Below, one piece after another: positions 18,609 to 26,857 of a stretch of DNA of 64,000 bases. The position numbers and the translations under genes are program-made. Numbering within the stretch: the stretch's first letter is position 1; each line of letters begins with the position of its first letter. Location: NCBI GenBank assembly GCA_009885805.1, contig VFJZ01000006.1, forward strand, positions 1 through 64,000. Reading direction: 5' to 3'. The notes under the pieces were generated by a model. It had not been told where the DNA came from and did not search any database. It worked only from the letters and a program-made list of their open reading frames with translations. This DNA comes from Actinomycetota bacterium. Lineage in GTDB: Bacteria > Actinomycetota > Thermoleophilia > Gaiellales > F1-60-MAGs149.

Positions 18609-21214
18609 GGGTCCGCCTCGCCCTCGTCGCGCTGCTCGCCCTCGCGGTGGTCCCGTCTGCCGCCTCGGCGCGACCGGGGGATGTCGATCTCACCTACGGC
18701 GCCGCGGGCGCTGCGACGGTTCCGGTCGGCACGGAGCCGCTCGCGGGGAGCGTCGTCGGGGTGCGTCTCCTGGCGGGCGGTCTTCTCTACGCGGTCGGCG
18801 CGGCCGGTGATGGTCGCTACGCGACGGCCCGGCTGGAGCGACGACTGGCGGACGGGTCGGGCGACATCTCCTTCGGCCAGTTCGGCGGCGTCCAGTTGCG
18901 CCTCGACGGTGATGCGTTCCCACTCGGACTGGCGTTGCACCCGACCAGCCTCGAGCCTCACGTCGGCCTGTTCGCGGAGGCCGACGGCGTGCCGCACCTG
19001 GCGGTGGCGCGGCTCTCGACGGCCGGGGTCGCCGACGCGGCCTACGGCGGCGGCGACGGGATCGCGTCCCTGGCGGCTCCCGGGCTGGTCCCGGTCGGGC
19101 TGCTCCCCGAACTCGGCGATGTCGGCTTCGCGGGTCCGGTCGTCCGCTCCGACGGTCGCGCGTACGTCGCCGGACTCTCGCTCGCCGGCACCACGCCCGT
19201 GACGATCGTCGCCGGCTTCACCGATACCGGCGAGCCGGACCCGGGCTTCGGCAGCGGCGGCATCGTCACGATCCCCGATCTGATGGTCACGCGGATGTCG
19301 CTCGCAGCCGATGGCTCCATCTACCTGGCCGGGACCGATCAGTTGTTTTCGAACTCCCAACCGTTCGCGACCGTCCGGCTGACCCTCGCCGGCGCGCTCG
19401 ATCCGGCCTTCGGCGGTGACGGTCGCGTCGAGACGGCCGTCGGCACCGGATCGGCGATGGTCCGCGGCATCGTTCTCGGCCCGTCGACCGTCACGGTCGG
19501 CGGCGGCGCCGAGACGGCCGGCGGCGCCATCGGCGCGCTGGTCCGCTACACGAGCGCGGGCGTGCCCGATGTCACCTTCGACGGTGACGGCATCGCCGTC
19601 TCGCCCCTGCAGGCCGGCTTCGCGCCGCAGGCGCTGATCAACTACGCCTTCGCCGGCGACCTGTGGCTCGTCGGTCACGGCAGCGGTGCTCCCGACCCGC
19701 TCCTCGTTCAGCGGTTCGATACGACCACGGGTGCCTTCATGGACGCGACGACGCTTGCACTCGGCGGCGACGTGTCGATCCGCGACCTTGCGTTCGCCCC
19801 GTTCAGCCTGGCGCCGCCGTACGCGGCCGGATCGCTGAGGTCGGGGACATCGCGGAACGGCGTCGTGCTGAAGCTGACGGGCCCGGCGACGCTCGACGCC
19901 GCCTTCGGGTCGGCCGGGGTCGCGACGCTCGCGCCCGGGAGTCAGCGCGCCCGGGTCTTCGTCACCGAGGCCGCCCGGACCGCTGACGATCGCCTGGTCA
20001 TCGGCGCCGCCGCCGCGAACGGCGGCACGGAGCGCGCGGCCGTGCTGCGCCTGACCAGCACGGGAGCGCTTGACGGCAGCTTCGCAGGCGGCAGCGTGAT
20101 CGTTCCCCAGGGTGTCGGCCAGTCCTACGTCTTCGGCATCGACGTCGACGCCACCGGCAGGATCGGTGCTGTCGGACGCGCCTCCGACGGCGCCAAGGAC
20201 GTCATCGCCTCGCTGCGGTTGAACGGGAACGGCACCGCCGCCGCCGCGTTCCCCCCGTCGCTGACGGCGTTCCCGACGGCGGCTCAGGGCGGAGACGTCC
20301 TGCTCGATGGGAGCGCGCTGATCGCCGCCGGGCAGATCACGGTCGCCGGCGAGCAACGCTTGCTCGTGACGCGCGTGCTCCCGGGCGGCCTGCCCGATCC
20401 GACGTTCGGCACGGCCGGCGCGACCGTGATCGAGGCCGGCTCCGGTCACGCGGGCGCCACCGAGTTGCTCCGGCAACCGGACGGGAAACTCGTCGTCCTG
20501 TTCTTCGCGCAGCAGGGCCTGAACGTCGTTGGCCTGGCACGACTGACGCCAACGGGACAACTCGACCCGACGTTTGCCGGTGGCGCCGGCTTCACGCTGG
20601 CCGCCCCGCCGCTGGTTTCGGCGAGTCCCAGCGACCTGGCGCGGACGCCGACGGGCCAGTTCCTCGTGGTTGCCGGGTCGGAGACGGCGACGCTCGACGG
20701 GTTCACGGTGATGCGATTCCGCGCCGACGGCGTGCTCGACGAGTCGTTCGCGACCGGTGGCTTCTACCGGAACGAGATACCGGCCGGGCTTGGCGTCGGG
20801 CGCGATGTCGGCGGCCTCGATGTCGCTCCTGACGGACGGATCCTGGTCGCCGGGACCGACCGCAGTGGGTTCATCGGGAGTCTGGGCAAGACCTGGCGTC
20901 TGACGGCCGCCGGCGCGCTCGACGCGTCGTTCGGGACCAGTGGCGAGGCCACCCTCGGTTCGGATCTGGCCTCGCCGGTCGCGGTCGTCGTCGCCGCGGA
21001 TGGCCGCCTTCTCGTCGCGAGCAGCGGGTTCCGTGACGTCGTCGTCCATCGCCTGCTGTCGGATCCGCCGCGGCTCACGTCGCGCGCGTTCGATCGACGG
21101 GGCCGGACGTCGATCCGCCTCGCCGGGCGCGTCACGCCGTTTGGTGGCCGGACGACCTGGTGGGTCGAGTACGGCCGCACGAAGACGTACGGCAGCGGAC
21201 GAAGAAGATCGTGA
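18605..21214 (+). CDS. Secreted delta-60 repeat protein, copy 1, C-terminus frameshifted
   Basis: 869 residues as read. An N-terminal signal peptide (MRVRLALVALLALAVVPSAASA) is followed by many about 50-60-residue delta-60 repeats, each marked by a D-x-x-F-G-G-D-G-x-V-like unit (DPAFGGDGRV, DVTFDGDGIA, DPTFGTAGAT, DASFGTSGEA). Such repeats form beta-propeller-like extracellular proteins of unknown function. The copy ends abruptly in TKTYGSGRRRS because one A is missing near 21193 compared with copy 2. The lost tail is intact in the next frame. The ATG overlaps the TrpB2 stop (ATGA). The frameshift may be genuine, programmed or a sequencing error. Confidence 0.85.
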   Translation: MRVRLALVALLALAVVPSAASARPGDVDLTYGAAGAATVPVGTEPLAGSVVGVRLLAGGLLYAVGAAGDGRYATARLERRLADGSGDISFGQFGGVQLRLDGDAFPLGLALHPTSLEPHVGLFAEADGVPHLAVARLSTAGVADAAYGGGDGIASLAAPGLVPVGLLPELGDVGFAGPVVRSDGRAYVAGLSLAGTTPVTIVAGFTDTGEPDPGFGSGGIVTIPDLMVTRMSLAADGSIYLAGTDQLFSNSQPFATVRLTLAGALDPAFGGDGRVETAVGTGSAMVRGIVLGPSTVTVGGGAETAGGAIGALVRYTSAGVPDVTFDGDGIAVSPLQAGFAPQALINYAFAGDLWLVGHGSGAPDPLLVQRFDTTTGAFMDATTLALGGDVSIRDLAFAPFSLAPPYAAGSLRSGTSRNGVVLKLTGPATLDAAFGSAGVATLAPGSQRARVFVTEAARTADDRLVIGAAAANGGTERAAVLRLTSTGALDGSFAGGSVIVPQGVGQSYVFGIDVDATGRIGAVGRASDGAKDVIASLRLNGNGTAAAAFPPSLTAFPTAAQGGDVLLDGSALIAAGQITVAGEQRLLVTRVLPGGLPDPTFGTAGATVIEAGSGHAGATELLRQPDGKLVVLFFAQQGLNVVGLARLTPTGQLDPTFAGGAGFTLAAPPLVSASPSDLARTPTGQFLVVAGSETATLDGFTVMRFRADGVLDESFATGGFYRNEIPAGLGVGRDVGGLDVAPDGRILVAGTDRSGFIGSLGKTWRLTAAGALDASFGTSGEATLGSDLASPVAVVVAADGRLLVASSGFRDVVVHRLLSDPPRLTSRAFDRRGRTSIRLAGRVTPFGGRTTWWVEYGRTKTYGSGRRRS

Positions 21215-21257
21215 TCGGCCCGGCGAGCGCGCGCACCGTGCGGGCCACGCTCCGCTT
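21143..21257 (+). repeat. Homogenised tail block, copy 1 (four-member family)
   Basis: 115 bases identical to 23846-23961 in copy 2 except for one deleted A. Related blocks are at 26646-26700 (copy 3) and 29244-29331 (copy 4). The upstream parts of the four genes are far more diverged, so the block looks like a target of gene conversion or unequal recombination. Confidence 0.75.
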
Positions 21258-21354
21258 CCTCCGGCGCAACAGCGTCTACCACTACCGGTTCGTCGCCGAG
21301 AACGGCTCGGGGCGGACGCTCGGCCGGGACCGTACGTTCCGCACACGTCGCTGA
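21193..21354 (+). pseudogene. Displaced C-terminal tail of delta-60 copy 1
   Basis: In a different frame from the main gene, this stretch encodes TKKIVIGPASARTVRATLRF and ends GRTLGRDRTFRTRR. This is the same fibronectin-III-like tail that closes copies 2-4. It has no start codon or ribosome site of its own, so it is the continuation of copy 1 after a one-base deletion (GGCAAGCGG in copy 2, GGCAGCGG here). Confidence 0.75.
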
Positions 21355-21376
21355 TTCCAGGGAGGAGGGTGCGTTC

Positions 21377-24058
21377 ATGACTGTACGCGCCCCGTTCCTG
21401 ATCTCGCTGGCGCTCCTCGCGGCCCCCTCCGGTGCCTTCGCAGCGCCGGGCGATCTTGACCCCGGCTACGGCGCGGGCGGCGTCGCCACGGCGACGGTCG
21501 CGTCCGACCGGTTCACGAAGGTGGGACTGCCCGTCGACGTCCTGGTCTCGTCCGTCGGCGCCGCCGTCGTCACGGTCGTGAGCGGCAGTGACGGGAGCAA
21601 CATCGTCGCGGTCGTCACGCGTCACAGCGCAGCCGGTGCGGTCGACACCGACTTCTCCGGTGACGGCCGGATCGAGATCGGCGTCGGCGACGGCGACACG
21701 ATCCCGGTCGGGATCGTCGAACAGCCGGACGGCAAACTCGTCGTCGGGCTGGTGACCAGGATCGGGCGCTCTGCCGCGGTCAGCCTCGTACGCCTGACCA
21801 CGAGCGGCGTCTACGACGCGACGTTCGGGGGCGACGGCATCGTCTCCGTGTCGACGCCGGAACTCGACGCCTACGGTCTCATTCAGCTAGTCCCGGGCAA
21901 CGGCATCGTCGGGCCCGTCGTCCACCCAGACGGCCGGCTCTCGATGGTGGGCAGGAGGCCCCGGCCGGACATCGCCGCGACCGCGATCGATCTGGTGCTC
22001 GTCGCGGCACTCGCCGACGGATCGGTGCCGCCGGCGTTCGCCGGCGGGAGTCTGTCCACGACCCGTGCGGTCGGTTTCGTCCCGACGTCGCTCGTCGCCG
22101 ACGGCACGCGCGTTGTGGTCGCGGGTCCGACCGCGACGCAGGGCGCGGAGGCCGTCAGGCTCGATGCCGACGGCGATCCCGACCCGGCGTTCGGCGCCCT
22201 CGGCCAGCTGTCGCTGACCGGTTTCGGGGCCGGGGGCGGCCCGATCCACCTCGCCGCGACGTCGGCCGGTCTCCTCGTGGCCGGCGAGGGGCCCGCCGGT
22301 GCCTGGCTCGTCCGGCGCGTGTCCGCCTCGGGGGCGACGGATCCGGCGTTCGGGACGGGTGGTACGACGACCATTTCCGCGCCCGGCGGGCAGATCAACG
22401 GCATCGGCGTCCGCGGAGCGACCACGGAGGTCATCCTCGGCGGAACCGACCTCGCGGGGAACCGTGTCCTGCGCAAGCTCGACTTCACGACGGGCACCGT
22501 GATCCCCTTCGCGGCGACGGCCGAGGCCGCCGGTCTGACGGGGAGTGCGATCGCCGTCGGGCCGGGGCAGGTGCTGATCGCCGGTCGACCGTTGGGCTCG
22601 ACGCGCGACGGCGGGATCGTCGCCTTCCGATCGCTGTCGGGTGTCGCCGACGGCACGTTCACCCAGGTCGTTATCTCGACCGGGAGCGGCCCGATTCGCG
22701 GCGTCGGGCCGGACCGCGCCATCGTCGCGCCGGACGGATCGGTGTACTCGGCGACACACGTGACGAGCGGTCCCAGTAACCTGATCGCGCTCCACGGCTT
22801 CGCGCCGGGCGGCGTCGCCGGACAGAACGTCGACGTTCCGGGCCTGACCTCGCAGGAGTTCGTGTCGGCCGTCGCGGTCGATGGCGGCGGCCGGGTCTAC
22901 GTGGCGACGGTCGCCTCGTCGCCGAACCGCGTCGTCGTCTCGCGGCACCAGCCGAACGGAACCGGTGACCCGTCGTTCGCGCCGGTCGTCATCCCGACTC
23001 CCAGCTTCGCGTCCATCTCCCGGCTCCTCGCCGATGAGGCCGGCCTGGTCGTCGTTGTGAACGGCCAGCTCGGGGGATCCGTTCGCTGCCGGCTCACGCG
23101 GTATGCGACGAGTGGTGCACCCGATCCGGCCTTCGGTCTCGCCGGCTCGATCGAACTCGGCGTCACCTGCATCGACGTCGTGCCGGTCGGTACCGGCCTC
23201 GCCGTCGGCAGCGAACGCATTTCGGGGGCAGATTCGGCGGCGGAGATCCGGCGTTACGACGCCGCGGGCGACCCGGTGCTGTCGTTCTCGGGCGACGCTG
23301 TCATGACGATCCCGCTCGGGCACGATGAGTCGGGCGTCTTGGGGCTCGCGGCCCGGCCCGGTGGGGCGCTCGCCGCGTTCGTGACCCGGGTAGCCGTCGG
23401 CGGCGGTGGCCGGTCGGCCGACGTTGCGGCCGTCCGCGCCGACGGTGTCCTCGACCCGGCGTTCGGGAACGGTGGCTTCGCCCGCGTCGGGGAGTTCGCG
23501 GCCTCGACGTTCCCGACGGGGCGGCTCGCGTCCGCGCCGGACGGGCGCCTCGTCGTCGCGTTGAACTCGGGCGTGTCCGGCGGCGACGCGATCTCCCTCG
23601 TCCGCGTCACGACGAACGGCGTCGCGCAGCCGCTCGCCGCGGGCGCCCGCGCGGTCGTCCTCGGGCCGCAGGCGCGGCCGGAAGCACTCTCGGTCCTCGT
23701 TGACGGCCGGATCATGCTCGCCGCCGCGGGCGACGCACGGCTCCGTGCGGCGCGGATCCTGTCCGACCGGCCCGTGATCGCCTCACGGCGGTTCGATCGC
23801 CGCGGGCGGAAGTCGGTTCGCGTCGCCGGGCGCGTGTCGCCGCTCGGTGGCCGGACGACCTGGTGGGTCGAGTACGGCCGCACGAAGACGTACGGCAAGC
23901 GGACGAAGAAGATCGTGATCGGCCCGGCGAGCGCGCGCACCGTGCGGGCCACGCTCCGCTTTCTGCGGCGCAACAGCGTCTACCACTACCGGCTCGTGGC
24001 ACAGAACGGGTCGGGGCGGACGATCGGCCGCGACCGCGTGTTCCGAACTCGCCGCTGA
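21377..24058 (+). CDS. Secreted delta-60 repeat protein, copy 2 (intact)
   Basis: 893 residues. It has a signal peptide (MTVRAPFLISLALLAAPSGAFA), then delta-60 repeats (DTDFSGDGRI, DATFGGDGIV, DPAFGALGQL, DPAFGTGGTT, LSFSGDAVMT, DPAFGNGGFA) and a C-terminal fibronectin-III-like domain (about residues 805-893: TTWWVEYGRTKTYGKRTKK, then VYHYRLVAQNGSG). GGAGGAGGG lies seven bases before the ATG. The protein is probably exported and cell-surface or extracellular; no anchor (LPXTG, lipobox or transmembrane helix) is seen. It is the intact reference for the two damaged copies. Its function is unknown; adhesion, binding or structural roles are typical guesses. Confidence 0.88.
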   Translation: MTVRAPFLISLALLAAPSGAFAAPGDLDPGYGAGGVATATVASDRFTKVGLPVDVLVSSVGAAVVTVVSGSDGSNIVAVVTRHSAAGAVDTDFSGDGRIEIGVGDGDTIPVGIVEQPDGKLVVGLVTRIGRSAAVSLVRLTTSGVYDATFGGDGIVSVSTPELDAYGLIQLVPGNGIVGPVVHPDGRLSMVGRRPRPDIAATAIDLVLVAALADGSVPPAFAGGSLSTTRAVGFVPTSLVADGTRVVVAGPTATQGAEAVRLDADGDPDPAFGALGQLSLTGFGAGGGPIHLAATSAGLLVAGEGPAGAWLVRRVSASGATDPAFGTGGTTTISAPGGQINGIGVRGATTEVILGGTDLAGNRVLRKLDFTTGTVIPFAATAEAAGLTGSAIAVGPGQVLIAGRPLGSTRDGGIVAFRSLSGVADGTFTQVVISTGSGPIRGVGPDRAIVAPDGSVYSATHVTSGPSNLIALHGFAPGGVAGQNVDVPGLTSQEFVSAVAVDGGGRVYVATVASSPNRVVVSRHQPNGTGDPSFAPVVIPTPSFASISRLLADEAGLVVVVNGQLGGSVRCRLTRYATSGAPDPAFGLAGSIELGVTCIDVVPVGTGLAVGSERISGADSAAEIRRYDAAGDPVLSFSGDAVMTIPLGHDESGVLGLAARPGGALAAFVTRVAVGGGGRSADVAAVRADGVLDPAFGNGGFARVGEFAASTFPTGRLASAPDGRLVVALNSGVSGGDAISLVRVTTNGVAQPLAAGARAVVLGPQARPEALSVLVDGRIMLAAAGDARLRAARILSDRPVIASRRFDRRGRKSVRVAGRVSPLGGRTTWWVEYGRTKTYGKRTKKIVIGPASARTVRATLRFLRRNSVYHYRLVAQNGSGRTIGRDRVFRTRR
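23846..23961 (+). repeat. Homogenised tail block, copy 2
   Basis: 116 bases matching copy 1 (21143-21257) apart from one base. The identity with copy 4 extends further upstream, from about 23789, covering roughly 100 bases with only a single change. The shared segments are longer than protein conservation alone would require. Confidence 0.75.
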
Positions 24059-24093
24059 CCCGACTCCCGGTCGTTCCGGTGCATGATGGGTGG

Positions 24094-26835
24094 ATGCGAC
24101 TCACGGGATTCGTCCTTGCCCTCCTGTTCGCGCCGGCGGCGGCCGGCGCCGTGCCGGGCGACCTCGATCAATCGTACGGGTCGGGTGGCGTCGCGACGAT
24201 CGTCACCGGCCTCGGCATGCGCTCGTCGCCCGTGATCGGCATCGACTTAGGCGCCGCCAACCTCGTCACCGTCCGCGTCGTCCCCGAGGGCGGCCGTTAC
24301 GTCGCCCGTCTCGAGCGCCTGTTGTTGAATGGCCAGCCTGATCCGGCGTTCGTCCCGGCGAACCTGTTCGCGGGCGACGGCGACCTGATCCCGACGGGCC
24401 TCGACCGCGACTCGTTGGGCCGCATCTACATCGCCGGCTTCGCCCGCGTCGGCAGGGCGTCGGCGTTCGCGGTGGTGCGGACGGACGCCGCCGGCGTGCT
24501 CGACCCGGCCTTCGGCGCCGGGGGACGCGTCCTCGTCCCCTATCCGGCGCTTGCGCCGGACCTCGATCAGACGCTGCGGGCCGCGAACCCGCCGGGCTCG
24601 CCGCCGGTGCTGCTCGCCGACGGCGGGGTTGCCGTTGCGCTGCGTGCGCGTGGCGCGGGCGGCAGCGTGGCCTCGGTCGTGCTGCAGGTCGACGGCGCCG
24701 GCGCGCCGGTCGTCGCCTTCGGCGGCGACGGTATCGCCGACCCGACGCCGGCGACGACGGGCGTCATGCCGGATGCAATCGTCCAGGATGGCGCCGGGCG
24801 GATCCTCCTCACCGGCGACCCGGTCGGGGTGCCGGCACGGCCGCTGATGGTGGTCGCGCTGACACCTGCCGGGGTGCCTGACCCTGCGTACGGCGGCGGC
24901 GATGGAGTCGCGACGACGGCGCTCGGCGGCACGATCGGCGATGCGGCGCTCGTGCGCTTCGGCGCCGTGGTGTTCGCCGCCGGTGTGAACCAGAACCGCG
25001 CGTTCGTGCTCGCGCGGTTCGCCGCAGACGGGCAGCTCGATCCGGCTCTCGACGGCGACGGTGTCGCGATCTCGGCGGACACGAACGTCGCGACGCTCGC
25101 CGGCGCGGTGCTCGGCTCGGCCGGTGGGTTCAACTTTCGCATCGACGTCGCGGGCGCGAGCCTCGCCGGGATCGTCTTCCGGCGCGCGCACCCCGCGACC
25201 GGGTTCGAGGCGGCCGGCGGCACCGTCGCGATCCCGCCCGGCGGCTTCGTCAGCGCACGGGCGCTGGTTCTCGGCACTGGCGGCCCGTACGCCGCCGGTC
25301 TGCTGCGCGAGGACCCGTTGCGACGCCCATACCTGGCGTCGTGGGACTTCGTGGCCGACGCTCCCCGCGCCGCCTTCGGAACCGGCGGACAGGTGATCGG
25401 CGACGTGCCGGCACCGGGCCGCGAGGTCTTCAACGCGACCTCCGGGCTGCTCGCCGCGAGCGGTGGCGTCCGGATTGCCGGAGTCGGCGACACGGACGGC
25501 GTACTCGGTGCACGCGTGGTCGGCTTCACGCCCGCTGGTGCGCCGGACGCCGGCTTCGGCGTCGGCGGCGTCGCGACGACCGGGCTCGGCGGTACGCTCG
25601 ACATCTGGGGGGATGTCGCGCTGCTGGCCGGTGGACGGATCGCGCTCGCCGGCTCGAGCCGGGTCGCCGCCGAGGTCCGCCCGGCCGGGCTCGTCCTCGG
25701 CCCGGCCGGCGTCGTCGACCCCGTCTTTACACCTTTCCGTCTGCCGGGCGCGGCGCCCTTCGCGTCCGGCTCGGCGGTCGTCGGCGACAGTGGCGGCGTC
25801 GTCTACGGCATCACGGAGTTCGCGGTCGGCGCCACGGCGAGCCTGGTGCGTTTCCGCGCGGACGGCGCCCGCGACCTGGGCTTCGGTGGCGGCGACGGAC
25901 ACGTCGACGTCGCGCCGGGGGCCGGCGGCTCCGTCACCGACCTCCTGCGCCAGCCCTCGGGACGCCTCGTCGTCGCGGTGGCGGCCGTCGCCGTCGGCGC
26001 ACCCTCGTTCCTGCGCGCCTACACGTCGGTCGGCGCACCGGATCCCGCTTTCGGCGCCGGCGGTACGGTCGCGCTGCCGCCGGGCGTATACCCGGTGCGG
26101 CTCGGCTCGTTCCCGGACGGCGACATCGTGGTCGGCGGCGCGATCGCAGGCGTCGTGCCGCCCGGCTCCGCGGTCCTCCGCTACTCGCGCAACGGCGCGC
26201 CACGCCCGACCTACGCCGGCGACGGCCGCGCCGAGGTCGGCCACCCGACCGACGGGGCGCGGCTGACGGGACTTGCCCCGCTGCCCGACGGCCGCCTGTA
26301 CGTTGCGCTCGCCCTGACAGCGAGTTCATTCGTCGATGGCTCAGGTTTCCTGCCGTCCGGCAGCCGCATCGTGCGTCTGCGCGGGGACGGCTCCGCAGAC
26401 TCGGCGTTCGGCGGCGACGGCGTCGTCGACCCGCCGCTCGGCCCGGAGGCGAACGCGGCAGGGGTCGCGATCGAGCCTGGCGGCCGTGCGCTCCTCTTCG
26501 GCAGCGACGAGGGCGTCGGCTTCGTCGCGCGGCTGCTCGGCGACCCACCCTCCGCGTCGACACGACGGGCCGATCGCCTGGGTCGGACGTCGGCGCGCGT
26601 GTCCGGCCGCCTCACGCCGCGCGGCGGGCGCACGACGTGGTGGATCGAGTACGGCCGCACGAAGACGTACGGCAAGCGGACGAAGAAGCTCGTGATCGGG
26701 CCGGCGACTGCCCGGACGGTGCGTGCGATCCTGCGCGGGCTGCGTCCCGGGACCGTGTACCACTATCGGTTGGTCGCGCAGAACGGAAGTGGGATCACGC
26801 GGGGACGTGATCGAACCGTACGCACACGTCGCTGA
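24094..26835 (+). CDS. Secreted delta-60 repeat protein, copy 3 (intact)
   Basis: 913 residues from the ATG at 24094, chosen because the signal peptide (MRLTGFVLALLFAPAAAGA) starts there; the open frame upstream is just the antiphase tail of copy 2. Delta-60 units include DPAFGAGGRV, DPAYGGGDGV, DAGFGVGGVA, DLGFGGGDGH and DSAFGGDGVV. It ends in the same fibronectin-III-like tail (TTWWIEYGRTKTYGKRTKK). It is the most diverged of the four copies in the middle, and its tail DNA block is shorter and less identical. It is extracellular by prediction and its role is unknown. Confidence 0.87.
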   Translation: MRLTGFVLALLFAPAAAGAVPGDLDQSYGSGGVATIVTGLGMRSSPVIGIDLGAANLVTVRVVPEGGRYVARLERLLLNGQPDPAFVPANLFAGDGDLIPTGLDRDSLGRIYIAGFARVGRASAFAVVRTDAAGVLDPAFGAGGRVLVPYPALAPDLDQTLRAANPPGSPPVLLADGGVAVALRARGAGGSVASVVLQVDGAGAPVVAFGGDGIADPTPATTGVMPDAIVQDGAGRILLTGDPVGVPARPLMVVALTPAGVPDPAYGGGDGVATTALGGTIGDAALVRFGAVVFAAGVNQNRAFVLARFAADGQLDPALDGDGVAISADTNVATLAGAVLGSAGGFNFRIDVAGASLAGIVFRRAHPATGFEAAGGTVAIPPGGFVSARALVLGTGGPYAAGLLREDPLRRPYLASWDFVADAPRAAFGTGGQVIGDVPAPGREVFNATSGLLAASGGVRIAGVGDTDGVLGARVVGFTPAGAPDAGFGVGGVATTGLGGTLDIWGDVALLAGGRIALAGSSRVAAEVRPAGLVLGPAGVVDPVFTPFRLPGAAPFASGSAVVGDSGGVVYGITEFAVGATASLVRFRADGARDLGFGGGDGHVDVAPGAGGSVTDLLRQPSGRLVVAVAAVAVGAPSFLRAYTSVGAPDPAFGAGGTVALPPGVYPVRLGSFPDGDIVVGGAIAGVVPPGSAVLRYSRNGAPRPTYAGDGRAEVGHPTDGARLTGLAPLPDGRLYVALALTASSFVDGSGFLPSGSRIVRLRGDGSADSAFGGDGVVDPPLGPEANAAGVAIEPGGRALLFGSDEGVGFVARLLGDPPSASTRRADRLGRTSARVSGRLTPRGGRTTWWIEYGRTKTYGKRTKKLVIGPATARTVRAILRGLRPGTVYHYRLVAQNGSGITRGRDRTVRTRR

Positions 26836-26857
26836 TGATCGGGGTAGGGTGTCGACT

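Noticed and set aside
18506-21625. A 1,039-codon open frame on the minus strand opposite the first delta-60 gene
   Set aside because: Low-complexity Arg/Asp/Gly product, no start signal, antisense to a recognisable secreted protein.
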